A stretch of DNA of 64,000 nt from Doryteuthis pealeii (lineage: Eukaryota; Mollusca; Cephalopoda; Myopsida; Loliginidae). The stretch lies in NCBI GenBank assembly GCA_023376005.1, contig CM042145.1, positions 18,992,204 to 19,056,203 on the forward strand. Reading direction: 5' to 3'. Below are positions 54,256 through 63,230 of the stretch, in pieces. Both the position numbers and the translations under genes were made by a program. The notes beneath the pieces are model-generated. The model saw only the letters and a list, made by a program, of their open reading frames with translations. It was not told where the DNA came from and searched no databases. The number at the start of each line of letters is the position of its first letter. Position 1 is the stretch's first letter.

Positions 54256-57200
54256 AATACTAATATACGGTGCAGCCCTAAAAGGATTCTAAAAAGCTTA
54301 AAAAGAACAGAAAGAAAAAAATGTAGGCAGGCGGGTTTTTCCCGCCTTCTTTTGTAATAATTATTTGCAGACACTATAAACTAAAACTGCAATGTAAAAA
54401 TTGCATGCACACACACACACACAAAAAAAAAAAAAAACGTATGAAAGGAGACAAAACAACAAACAAAATTGATAGACTGAAGCAAAGCATTGAAACAAGT
54501 TTTTTTTTTTTTTTTTACACATTCACAAATCTAATGTACCATTGTTAGCAAATACATTGGAAATAGATTTCATGAACGTATAGTATAGATACACAAAAGT
54601 ATACAAACAAGAAAGAAAAAGAAAGAGAAATTAGATGAAGTTTTATAAGTGAATGGTGTGTATATAGAGAATAAATTCAGTTGCCAGTGGGATTTGAAAC
54701 AAAAAAGAAAAAGAAAGAGAGAAAGAGAGAGAGACCAAAGAGTAATACTTGCACAATTAGTCTTGTCTATTTCTTTTCTTTAACTATTCAACAATAATTT
54801 TTAGCTTTAGATTGTTTAGTCATTCAATAAACAACTAAAGAGTAAAACAAAAATTATTCTTTAGATATTTCTACTTAAACTTTAATTTTTGCCAAATCAT
54901 TTTCTATTTTTTTTTTTACCTTTTGAAATAATTTAATGATTTTTTTTTTAATCTCAGAAATCTCATAAAAAAAAGTGATGAGTTTTCAAAACAAAACCCT
55001 TAATATTAAAGAGAAATATTTACATTATTTAATATAACAACTAAAATTATTCACCCAATATTTGTTGTAAACCTTGTTAAAAAAATTAAAACTGAGAAAT
55101 ATTTACATTGTTTAATATAACAACCAAAATTATTCACTCAATATTTGTTGTAAACCTTGTTAAAAAAAAATTAAAACTGAGAAATATTTACATTGTTTAA
55201 TATAACAACTAAAATTATTCACTCAATATTTGTTGTAAACCTATTAAAATATTAAGATGCTCAGGGCCAGACTTTAACCATTGAGGCCGTTAACTATATG
55301 AAATTTGTGGCACTTTTCTAAAAATATTTTATATTAATGTTAAGGAAAAAATAATTATATATAAATTAGTGTAGCGTGGACATGAAGTCAACAGCACTAG
55401 GTGAGAAACTTTTAGTTACCAAGTGCTGTTGACTTCATGTCCACACTACCCTAACTTAGATATACCTGCTTTATCAATGTTATCAACACTTTTTATTTAT
55501 AAATATATAGCATAAATCGACTATAATTTAATATCTTAAATAAACTGTCATCTTGTTATGGTTATATATTATAAACCAAAATCAGCATTAAGAAAAAAAA
55601 GGAAAGACTTAAAAAAAAAAAATAATGAAGAGCATTTAAATATTTTTGAAGTTTACTGAATGAAATGGTGAAAGTCATTTGAAGAATTGAAAAGCTTGAA
55701 TCTTGCTGAATTCTTTAAAAGAAAGAGAAAAGGAAGAATGGTTTATATTTCAAGAAAGTGATTGAAAGGATCTTTATCAAAAGATTGATGATGGAAGTCA
55801 TAAGAAATTACGTTATTAAAACAAATGTTTGATAGAGAGAAGTAAAGAAATTAAGATTCTTATAAAAGAAAAGATCTTTTTATTTTGTTTAATAGAAAAT
55901 AGAGAAGTAGGGCATTATTTTCAAGTTCACATAAAATTAGATTCACCAAAATAGTTGCTTTAAAAAAATTTATTTTTAAATGATGTTCTAACCACATTAG
56001 TGGAATTTTTACAAACCTGTTTACAACAATTGGAATACATTAAGGCCATTTTTTTTTAAAGAGAAACAGTTTACAAATTTGGCCAATATAATATTAACAA
56101 CAATAAAATTAACAAACATTTTTTTTATTTATTAACTCTCTTGAGTTTTGTTAGTTGAAAAGAGAAGTGTGATTTATAAACATATTCAGTGTACAAATAA
56201 TCAATAAATGTCTTTACATTTTACAAGAATATATTTATATGTATTGTTATCAAATAAAACTTTAAAATAAAAAACTCTTACTGGCATTCTCATAATCTTT
56301 ATTTTTTCTTTCAATTTAGAAATCAGCAAATATCCCAATTGTACAAGAAATATTTTAGCAATGCTAAATTGTATATCATTTATTTTTCTTATCAATTTTA
56401 ATTTATAAGATATATGTAATATTCTATAATCTATTTCCAATCTATTTCTATATGATTTCTGTCACAAAGTGTTGATAGATTTTAATAGAGTAAAATCTAA
56501 ACCCTTTCCGCTAGTTGTGGGGCTGAATGATTTTAGTAAGGCATGAATTCTCCGAGAAAAAAAAAAAAAAAAGAATCTCCAGGGAAAATACGGAATAAAT
56601 ATTGAGGTAAAGTTTTCTTTTTAAAAAAAGAAAAACTCGTACTTAAGGATTTTACAATATAGTAGTAGTACACTTTTAAGCTTTATGTAAGATTTTTCAG
56701 AGAAGGAAAATTTTTATAAGCTAAATACCAAAAAAATATCTATTTGAAAAGATGATGCCCAACAGAGTTTAATAGATTTATCAACTAATATTATTACAAG
56801 ACAAAGTTAATTATTTTCTTTTAAAACAATTATTAGGAAAAAAAGGCTACATTGGTGTCTAAATTTTAATATGGTATTTTGTTGTTTTTTGGGTTGTTTT
56901 TTTTTTATAAATATTAAATATTTCTTTTTTTTCTTCTTCAAAATGTTGAAATAATTTTTTTTTTCTTTTTGTTGAAATAATTTTTCTTCAAACAGAATCA
57001 TTTCATAGTTTGTTTTTTCTTCTTCCTGCTTATATATATATATATATATTATTTTTTTTTTTTTTGTTTCTTTTACAATTTCAGTTACTTGTCTTCCATT
57101 TTTTGAGATTATGAAAGATTTGTTGAAATGGCTCCCCCCACCCCCCATTTTTTGTTTTGTTCTTAAGAGTTATTCTGGTTTTGAATAAATCACTGGCAGA

Positions 57201-58027
57201 TAAACAGAATTCTTCAGGGAAAAAAGAACACTTCAGCTGATAAGAGAAAGTAGACCAACACTCAGATATATATATATATATTAGTATCATCTATAAATAG
57301 GTACACTTCTCACAATTTTTTTAAATCAAAATTAATTATCTTCTAAACCAAAGATATCAAGATTTTATTATTTACAGTGAAACATTATACAATGAAAATG
57401 AATATTATTAGTTATTATTTATTACCAAACTCTACAGCATTGAAACTATCCAAAAATATATGTAGCAGTCCAAAATGCAATTTTATTTTTTCTTAGAGAG
57501 TTTCAATGCTATAGAATTTGGTAATATATAATACCTAATATCATCAGTTTTGAACATATAATGTTCCATTAGAAATAATAAAACATTACAATATTTGGTT
57601 TAGAAGAAAATTGACTTTTTATCATTTTTTTCCTTTTTAGATGTGTACTTATCTATGGGCAATACTATGCGTATGTGTGTGCGTGCATATATATATATAT
57701 TTTATAAAAAAGAAGGTCCGCAAAATGTTTATGTTCTCAGAAAAATTGTTTAAATTCTTTTTATCTTACATATGCGACACGTGTTTCTGATCTGTTGTCT
57801 TCTTCAGGCATTGAATTATTATCTTGGCAGAATATGTCCGATATTTGATAGGTTGTGTGTGTTTCTGCAACTTTTCTATGAAGAAGACAACAGATAAGAA
57901 ACATGTGTCGCATATGTAAGATAAAAAGAATTCAAAAGATTTTTCTGAGAACATAATACATTTTGAGGACCTTCTTTTTCTATAAAATATTGAATTTTCT
58001 CCCGTTGGAACCAGAACAACATTTGTT

Positions 58028-58059
<32 letters not shown>

Positions 58060-58878
58060 ATATAATGTTCAATAAGTATGTTCATGCAGATCTGTACATG
58101 CATATATTTGTATAAGTGAGTGCAATGTATGCACTGTGTGTGTATTCTATTTGTGAGTGCACGTGTACATGCACCAGTGTGCAAGTGTATATAAACATGC
58201 AGTGTGTGTATTTAAATGCATAAGACTCATTTCTTTAGATCTTAGAGCAGACAGCTAACCAAATAATAGATTTTCTTGGACAATAGGGTCCTAAAAAAAA
58301 GTATTTATGACATCAGTCAAGAAGTTAAAATATAGTTTTGTTTTTTTCCCCCCCAACCAATTACCATCAAGCAACATTTGATGCCGAGTATAAAAAAATA
58401 AAAAATAAAAAATAAATAAAAAAATAAAACTCTACTCCTCCTTGCCGGTGAAAGTTCACGAAAATATATAAGCAATCCATTTTGGAAGGCAAGGAATCTA
58501 ATTTTGACCCTATTTACTTGTATGTCACTCAGCAAGACCTTTGTCAGCCGCTCACCGGCTATCTGTATACAATAGATTTCATTATCATGTACCCACCAGA
58601 TGTAAAAAAAAATGTAACATTTATTAAAAAGGGCTCTAACATAAACATAAAAGGCAACTCAGTCAAGCTGCAAACACTAGGGAATGCCTTGATATTGACT
58701 TCTTTTTAATGAAGTGAGGTGCCTGTCTGGAAGATATTTCCCAATTTCAAAGTTACACTTTTTGGCGGGACTTCCTGGCATAAGGCCAAAGTTATGAAAT
58801 CTAACCTTTATATTGCATATAGCCTTAAAATGAAACAAAAATAACTCAAATTTATTTCTAAGCATTTTAATGAGCTTA

Positions 58879-58909
<31 letters not shown>

Positions 58910-59577
58910 GCTGAGTTTTTATAGATCAATGTTTATTATAAACAGCTACCCAGGTTTCATGCTACGGGGCAATCATCAGGTTTGTGAGTTAGATCCCATG
59001 GTGTTTGTTGAAGATCTTTTCTTAATATTAAATTTATAATAACATTGATCTATAAAAACTCAGCAAATTAAATAAATATTAGCTCTCACAATTTGTGATT
59101 GAGCACTGTATTTTCTTTGTTTCATCACAAAAAAAAATTGTTTTATATATATATATATTACATGGGAATATGCTCAAAATTAGATTGATTCCTATATCTA
59201 AGAGTTTGCATTGATGAAGACACAGGAGTGTCCAAAATGACATATGCATTCTCATATACATATACTGTACCCTGTAACAGCAAAAATATACTTGTGTGTC
59301 TCTCTCATATATATATATATAATGCAGTTTGCTAGATCTATAAATAAAGAGTGCTCAATATCAGCGATATATATAGAGATATAATTTAGAACCTTGGTCT
59401 GATGATCACATAATCAAAAAACTGAGTCACCAAGCATCATTGACTAAGTCCAAGAGAGAGAGGCAGTATAAGAGGAATTAAACCAACATGTGTTTTTAAT
59501 TTCTCTTATACTACCTACATATGCTCTATGCCAAATACCAAGTACTCTCTCTCTCTCTCTGTAGATACTGATAACTA

Positions 59578-59645
<68 letters not shown>

Positions 59646-59911
59646 CACACACACAAAGGGTGGGCTGAAAAGCCCATATGATGGGGTTATATCTGTTGTT
59701 GACGTTTTTGACCAATGAGATCCAAATACTGCAACACCAATGGAAGAAGTATATAGATTGCAAGAGGGACTATCTTGAAAAATAAACCTCATTTAGTCAC
59801 ATTCCATGAGAGTATCTTGGTCAGCCTAAGAATTTTTCAGCTGAGCCTTGTGCATGTACACACACAAAATGATTGCAGTATCTACAGAGAGTATGATAAT
59901 TATACATACAT

Positions 59912-59944
<33 letters not shown>

Positions 59945-60113
59945 TTTCAAGTATGTATGTCTATTTGATAATAGTCCATATGCACACAGTTATATAGTTT
60001 CAAGTAACTAATAATCCTATTTAATACAAATAATTATGTGGTTTCACATAATTATTTCTATTTGATAATAGACTATTTGCACAGACTATTATCAAATAGA
60101 AATACTTACTTGA

Positions 60114-60154
<41 letters not shown>

Positions 60155-60611
60155 TGCATATGTATGTCATTAGAAATACCATATAATTATTAGTATTAAA
60201 TATATATTTACTGACCCCCCGAACGAGCAGGATGCGACACAAGGTCAATTTCTTAAGCGGAGTTTAAGAGGTTTGAATTCAGAGTTTTCCTTCTCCTAGC
60301 CATGGTTAAAGAGCCCAGTCTACCCTGCTATTTATCCATAGCTGGAGGGAGAATTGGATTAATACCTTTCCCAAGAGTATTAGCGCCATGTGAAAATGCA
60401 AACTGCTTCGTCCAGGAATTGAACTCGGATCGACGAGTCCATTTCCTATGACTCTAACCATTACACCACACGCTTCCATTATTAGTATTAAATAAGATCA
60501 TTAGTTACCTGAAACCATATAACCCTGTGAAAATAGTCTATTATCAAATAGAAATACTTACTCGAAACCACATAATTATTTGTATCAAATAGTATTATTA
60601 GTTACTTGAAA

Positions 60612-60665
<54 letters not shown>

Positions 60666-60940
60666 CAGTTACCATTAAATCCACCAAGCAAATAAGTATA
60701 CAATCTTATTTACTTCGGGATTTTTTCACTAAAACCATTGAAAATTGCTGAATATAAAGAGCTAAATAGACGATTAAAATTGAATGGTTTGAAAACTACC
60801 GACTTAAGTTTCTTGCAGTATTGAAAATGGGCACTACCCAGCTATAAAATACATAACAATGGTAGGAAAAAAATACCCTCAAGATTCGCACTACTGCAAG
60901 AAACTTAAGTAGGTAGTTTTTAAACCATTCTATTTTAATC

Positions 60941-60977
<37 letters not shown>

Positions 60978-61269
60978 GAAATTGGTCTTAATGGTTAGTT
61001 GATACAAGTTTTACCATGATAAGTCAGCGATATAACAAATATAAAGTGCTCAATATGTAAGTAGAGCGAATTTATTACAGTGGTATGTACAGAAATGATC
61101 TACTCGAGTTTCACCATAAGGATCTTCAGGGATAAATCCACTGAATTAATCAAGAACATAAACTCCTTCAGTTAGCTGTAATTAATCAATATCTTGATTA
61201 ATTCAGTGAATTTAACCCTGAAGATCCTTATGGTGAAACTCGAGTAGGTTATTTTTTTACATACCACAG

Positions 61270-61311
<42 letters not shown>

Positions 61312-61622
61312 AGTAAACAAACAGACGATGTTTGTGATATGGCTATTTTCAGCCGACAATATTTGGGAGAATATGTGCTTAATTGAAGTCGAACCTAATT
61401 TTTGAAAGTTAATTAATTAATAATTAATTAATTAGGCGGGATTACCTATTTAAATGTAAGGCTAAACAAATCGAGAAAAATCAATCTCCGAAATGTACAT
61501 ACAGAGATTGATTTTTCTCGATTTGTTTAGCCTTACATTTAAATAGGTAATCCCGCCTAATTAATTATTAATTAATTTTCAAAAATTAGGTTCGACTTCA
61601 ATTAAGCACATATTCTCCCATA

Positions 61623-61664
<42 letters not shown>

Positions 61665-62154
61665 CAACTTTTAATGATATATAATAAATAAGCAATAAAT
61701 TGTCTGAAATATAATTAAATAATTAAATAATATAAAGACTCTCTAAGATTCTGTGTATTGTTAATAATGTGTATATGCATGCATTGCAACTGGATGAGTG
61801 TTATCACACATTCTAATAGTGCATGGCCGTTAAACGTGCATTTGCAGTTGTGTAAACAATTCAGCATAAAGTGCATATTAAGTGATATTTGCTTGTTGAA
61901 TATGTGCAATGTTCCTAAGCAGGGATTTTGTTTTTTTTGTTTTTTTTAAAATCTCTTTCTCTCTCTCTCTTTCCCTTGTTGTTGATGTCATTCATACCTG
62001 ATGGGTAATCTCCTCCATACTAACAGATTTGCGGATAGCATTTTGTATGTCTGGGTCATCCATCAGGTTGACACTTAACTTCTGGGTTCGCAACAGGTCT
62101 ATATCATCCGTCGTTTTATCTTCCACGCTAATCAGACGATAATGTTTGGAACGA
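45432..62154 (-). CDS. Unidentified gene, last two recognised coding exons; disordered, adaptor-like tail
   Basis: Two exons, 62154-61998 and 46678-45432, join in phase 0 across a 15.3-kb intron to give about 467 residues. The tail is rich in Ser, Pro, Asn and Gln and has no folded domain I can see. Short motifs include NDPWA (a DPW motif, the kind bound by the AP-2 ear), SLIKFESEE, VEFDPL, TPPKPPPKP (an SH3-ligand type), LFDPLL, NDLFADL and a C-terminal RNWKTFQ. An endocytic or Rab-regulating protein such as a DENN protein or an epsin-like adaptor would fit, but I do not recognise the family. The last exon has a one-base frame break near 46177-46180. The gene converges with VPS13. Confidence 0.75.
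46770..47182. mobile_element. Foldback/MITE element beside the last exon of the minus-strand gene
   Basis: Ends TTAAATTGAACTTAGCAGAC and CTGTTAAGTTAGATTTAA are inverted copies, followed by AAATTCCACCATTGTATGTC and its inverse near 47150. Inner palindrome around GTCAGTTAACTTTAAACCA. A 40-bp asymmetry breaks the centre. Begins about 90 bp from the exon acceptor. Confidence 0.78.
47212..47340 (+). repeat. Family B SINE fragment
   Basis: AATGAGGCTGTTTGCATTTC and AATGCCTTGGGAAAGGCATG; ends in an A-run. Confidence 0.6.
47411..47506. repeat. Short inverted repeat
   Basis: GCACACGTGGACAGTAAATG and TCTTATCCATAT, with the inverse at 47475-47506 and a 32-nt loop; three mismatches. Confidence 0.8.
47640..48030 (+). 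repeat. Dispersed element containing the 116-bp array monomer
   Basis: Two copies of a block GCATGCTTTAACACAAAAAT, ATCATAAAATGTG and AACAATTAAGTTAATTTCAG (47755 and 47935), each preceded by AACCTCACTTTGAAACAA or a similar start. The 9.4-kb tandem array uses the same sequence. Confidence 0.72.
48310..48735 (-). mobile_element. Family C LINE 3' end
   Basis: Reverse complement of the 19535-19845 arrangement: tail CGGCATTGAATGACCCACTG, CTGGAGTGGTAGTACCTGTT, CAGTTCTGGAGGTTTGGTGA, then GCCCTTATGGCAAGCCCCAA and CCCCTTCCGATCAATCGGC. Confidence 0.68.
49095..49245 (+). repeat. Dispersed repeat, family F
   Basis: Second copy of the 39405-39578 repeat, followed by a 30-bp A-run. Confidence 0.6.
49528..49732 (+). 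repeat. Family B SINE
   Basis: CTCATGGTGTAATGGTTATC head, GGGAAAGGTATGAATCTAAC and AAGAGAAGGAAAACTCTGAA. A head fragment recurs at 49845-49880. Confidence 0.78.
50645..50777. repeat. Inverted repeat
   Basis: GAAAAATGAG and AAAAGAAATGTAGATGAATA on the left, inverse on the right ending CATTTTTTCC. The centre repeats GAATATGTGA units. Confidence 0.75.
50886..50938. repeat. (TA)n microsatellite
   Basis: About 26 TA units followed by ACACAC. Confidence 0.95.
51892..52003. repeat. Near-perfect palindrome
   Basis: Arms of about 49 bp (AAAGAAATAACAAAAGACTT and AGAGATTTAGCATTATAGTC) around an 11-nt loop, bordered by TATATATA on both sides. No hammerhead core. Confidence 0.9.
52158..52382 (-). repeat. 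Family A SINE
   Basis: Reverse complement starts GTCGGTTAGCTCAGTTGGTA with an intact A-box-like sequence; the body is diverged. Confidence 0.82.
52702..52969. mobile_element. Mariner-type MITE, nested termini
   Basis: Ends CAAGGTGTGTCAAAAAAGTA and its inverse, each next to TA. The same terminal motif occurs inside, near 52757, 52817 and 52915, and the sequence CGTTCCATTCAT is inverted at 52890. ACAAGGTGTGTCAAAAA ends with TA duplication are typical of Tc1/mariner elements. No transposase. Confidence 0.75.
53007..53098. repeat. A/G polypurine tract
   Basis: AAAAAGAAAG-type tract of about 90 bp giving poly-Phe frames. Confidence 0.9.
53225..53395 (+). mobile_element. CR1/L2-like LINE 3' end
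   Basis: GAGACTTTGATGAGTTGTGG, GCACCTGAGCCACTGAGCC and an AATAAATTTCATCATCATTA tail; matches 7560-7680 in reverse. Confidence 0.6.
53424..53540 (-). repeat. Family A SINE, 3' half only
   Basis: The body part GAGTCTATCCCCTTTTCACT, AGTGCTAGACCAGGGAGATT and GAGGTGGAGC; the tRNA-like head is missing. Confidence 0.75.
53560..53850 (-). repeat. Family B SINE
   Basis: Complete order of family B blocks, from ACGAGTAGGATGTGACACAG to AACCATTACACCACGTATGC. Confidence 0.82.
55011..55245 (+). repeat. 84-bp tandem repeat, 3 copies
   Basis: GAGAAATATTTACATT starts at 55011, 55094 and 55179; units contain AATATTTGTTGTAAACCTTG. Confidence 0.88.
55371..55449. repeat. Short hairpin, possible small-RNA precursor
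   Basis: GTAGCGTGGACATGAAGTCA and ACAGCACT pair with 55422-55449 with one mismatch; loop 23 nt. Pairing extends imperfectly another 15 bp outward. Confidence 0.6.
55460..57690. other. AT-rich intron, no feature beyond simple repeats
   Basis: A/T-rich sequence with A- and T-runs, a TA tract at 57034-57050 and at 57267-57281. Two inverted matches (GTTTCAATGCTGTAGAGTTT-like near 57430 and 57500) form a loose hairpin. Confidence 0.5.
57700..57985. mobile_element. Foldback element carrying a hammerhead motif
   Basis: Left arm AAAGAAGGTCCGCAAAATG to GACACGTGTTTCTGATCTG; right arm its inverse ending ACCTTCTTTTTCTATAAAA. Arms about 110 bp; TA tracts at 57687-57699 and 58027-58065. Confidence 0.82.
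57772..57811 (-). ncRNA. Candidate type I hammerhead ribozyme (Penelope-type)
   Basis: Minus strand: stem I ATGC (57811-57808), core CTGAAGA (57807-57801), short weak stem II, GAAA (57787-57784), stem III AC....GT, canonical GUC with the cleavage base at 57776, and the stem I partner GCAT (57775-57772). The mirror copy at 57870-57915 keeps GAAACATGTGTC but lost the CTG of the core. Confidence 0.68.
58870..59075. mobile_element. Foldback element carrying a hammerhead motif
   Basis: TTAATTTGCTGAGTTTTTAT plus AGATCAATGTTTATTATAAA at the left; inverse copy at 59031-59075. A (TA)n tract borders the left side. Confidence 0.75.
58940..58984 (-). ncRNA. Hammerhead-like motif, stem I imperfect
   Basis: Minus strand: CTGATGA (58979-58973), stem II TGC/GCA, GAAA (58958-58955), stem III ACC/GGU with loop TG, cleavage base A at 58947. 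Next to the core only one stem I pair forms; AAAC/GTTT pairing needs a GCT bulge. Confidence 0.5.
59393..59434 (+). ncRNA. Decayed hammerhead motif
   Basis: Six-pair stem I CTTGGT (59393-59398)/ACCAAG (59429-59434), core CTGATGA (59399-59405), stem III AC...GT with GTC ending at 59428. The GAAA is AAAA and stem II is poor, so it is predicted inactive. Confidence 0.5.
59584..59640. repeat. (TA)n microsatellite
   Basis: About 28 TA units followed by ACACACAC. Confidence 0.95.
60000..60135. repeat. Clustered ATTATTTGTATTA-type repeat
   Basis: Inverted and direct copies of ACTATTATCAAATAGAAATA and ACTTGAAACTATATA; more at 60485-60615 and, diverged, at 16830-17060. Confidence 0.65.
60203..60480 (-). 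repeat. Family B SINE, near full length
   Basis: ACGAGCAGGATGCGACACAA to CATTACACCACACGCTTCC. Inserted within the repeat cluster 60000-60615. Confidence 0.85.
60614..60663. repeat. (TA)n microsatellite
   Basis: About 24 TA units, left side of the next foldback. Confidence 0.95.
60765..60945. mobile_element. Foldback element carrying a mutated hammerhead
   Basis: CGATTAAAATTGAATGGTTT, then AAGTTTCTTGCAGTA, with the inverse at 60890-60942; right (TA)n at 60942-60974. Confidence 0.78.
60874..60915 (+). ncRNA. Hammerhead-like motif with core mutation
   Basis: Stem I TACC (60874-60877)/GGTA (60912-60915), core CTCAAGA (G5 replaced by C), stem II with GCA/TGC, GAAA (60900-60903), stem III AC....GT, cleavage base A at 60911. 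The G5 change should abolish cleavage. Confidence 0.52.
61055..61306. mobile_element. Foldback element with hammerheads in both arms
   Basis: ACTCGAGTTTCACCATAAGG, ATCTTCAGGGATAAATCCAC and the inverse at 61195-61250; right side ends ACATACCACAGTAATATATA in a TA tract. Confidence 0.82.
61213..61251 (+). ncRNA. Candidate type I hammerhead ribozyme (Penelope-type)
   Basis: Stem I TAACC (61213-61217)/GGTTA (61247-61251), core CTGAAGA (61218-61224), short stem II CC/GG, GAAA (61235-61238), stem III AC....GT, cleavage base A at 61246. The mirror copy on the minus strand (core 61129-61123) has the same core but a broken stem I. Confidence 0.7.
61364..61620. repeat. Long near-perfect palindrome
   Basis: Arms of about 120 bp (61364-61488 and 61504-61620) differing mainly in the number of ATTA units, loop of 15 bp. 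Between two (TA)n tracts. No hammerhead core found. Confidence 0.92.
61621..61662. repeat. (TA)n microsatellite
   Basis: About 20 TA units with one break at the right edge of the palindrome. Confidence 0.9.
61998..62154 (-). CDS. Penultimate recognised exon of the minus-strand gene
   Basis: 157 nt with acceptor ttttcag and donor gtatga on the minus strand. It encodes RSKHYRLISVEDK, then IDLLRTQKLSVNLMDDPDIQ and RKSVSMEEITHQ. RKSVS is a basophilic-kinase type phosphosite. The exon ends at a codon boundary, matching the phase of the 46-kb exon. The upstream flank holds two related MITEs. Confidence 0.75.
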
Positions 62155-62275
62155 CTGAAAATGAAAAAAAAAAAGAAAAATAAGACAATTAATCCAAAAT
62201 GTGATGCTATCAATCTTTTAAATTGTAGATTTTACGTTTGTTATTTGCAAGAATTGAAACTCTTTTGAGAAAGAA

Positions 62276-62520
62276 TACTGTAAATCCTCGAGTATAGTCC
62301 GCCCTTGAGTATAATACGCAGGGGATTTTTAGGGGGCTGTACCTCTGAAAAAAATGCGTCTGTATAAACATTGCCGGACAGCAAATAGAAAAAATAAAAA
62401 ATTAGGTGACATTGCTTAGAAGATATTTTTTATTTTTAACCTCGTTTATAGTACGCACTAGGGATTTTGACCTTTAAATTTGGGGAAAAAAGTGCGGATT
62501 ATACTCGGGGATTTACAGTA
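62276..62520. mobile_element. MITE with TA duplication, short form
   Basis: Ends CTGTAAATCCTCGAGTATAG and the near-inverse TATACTCGGGGATTTACAG flanked by TA on both sides; body shares GCCGGACAGCAAATAGA and CGCACTAGGGATTTTGACC with the next element. TA targets fit Tc1/mariner or pogo-type elements. Confidence 0.82.
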
Positions 62521-62713
62521 TGTGTGCACACTGCTTAGGATGAAAGTATTGTTACTCATGTTTCTCATTTATGAAGAAAAAAGACAACAAGTTTGTATAT
62601 TTTTAACATTTTTTTCAAAACAGTCATAAATTGACTATAAAATGAATAGGCCAGTTAGAATTCTGCCTGCTTATGGTAACATATGGGGCCGTATATATTA
62701 GTAGGCCATGATA

Positions 62714-63230
62714 TACCATAAATCCTCGAGTATAGTCCACCCTTGAGTATAATATGCAGGGAATTTTTAGGGGGCAGTACCTCTGAAAAACCTAAACCTT
62801 GTGTATAATACGCACCCCTTCTTTAACTTTAGTCAAAGAGGTCTATATAACGTCCTTGGTTTGTAAAAATGTATACAGTAACGTCCTTTATTATTATTGT
62901 ATATATAACATAATGCAAATGTGTAACTTTTTTGTGCAAAAACATTTATTCAAATCCTTCAAATTCAACTTTTAATTTAATAAATGTTGCTTACTGCAAG
63001 TTATGGATGATTCTTTTATGACTTTATTGCTTTCAGGCTTAGCTTAAGGTATTTTCACGCCCGACATCACAAAATGCATCTGAATAAACATTGCCGGACA
63101 GCAAATAGAGACTCAGACATTGCTCAGAAAATATTTTTCATTTTTAACCTTGTATATAGTACGCACTAGGGATTTTGACCTTTAAATTTTTGGGGGAGAA
63201 AGTGCGGATTATACTCGAGGATTTACAGTA
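62714..63230. mobile_element. MITE with TA duplication, long form
   Basis: Same ends and shared inner blocks as 62276-62520 but about 270 bp longer in the middle (CCTTGTGTATAATACGCACC to TCACGCCCGACATCACAAAA). No transposase frame. Confidence 0.82.
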
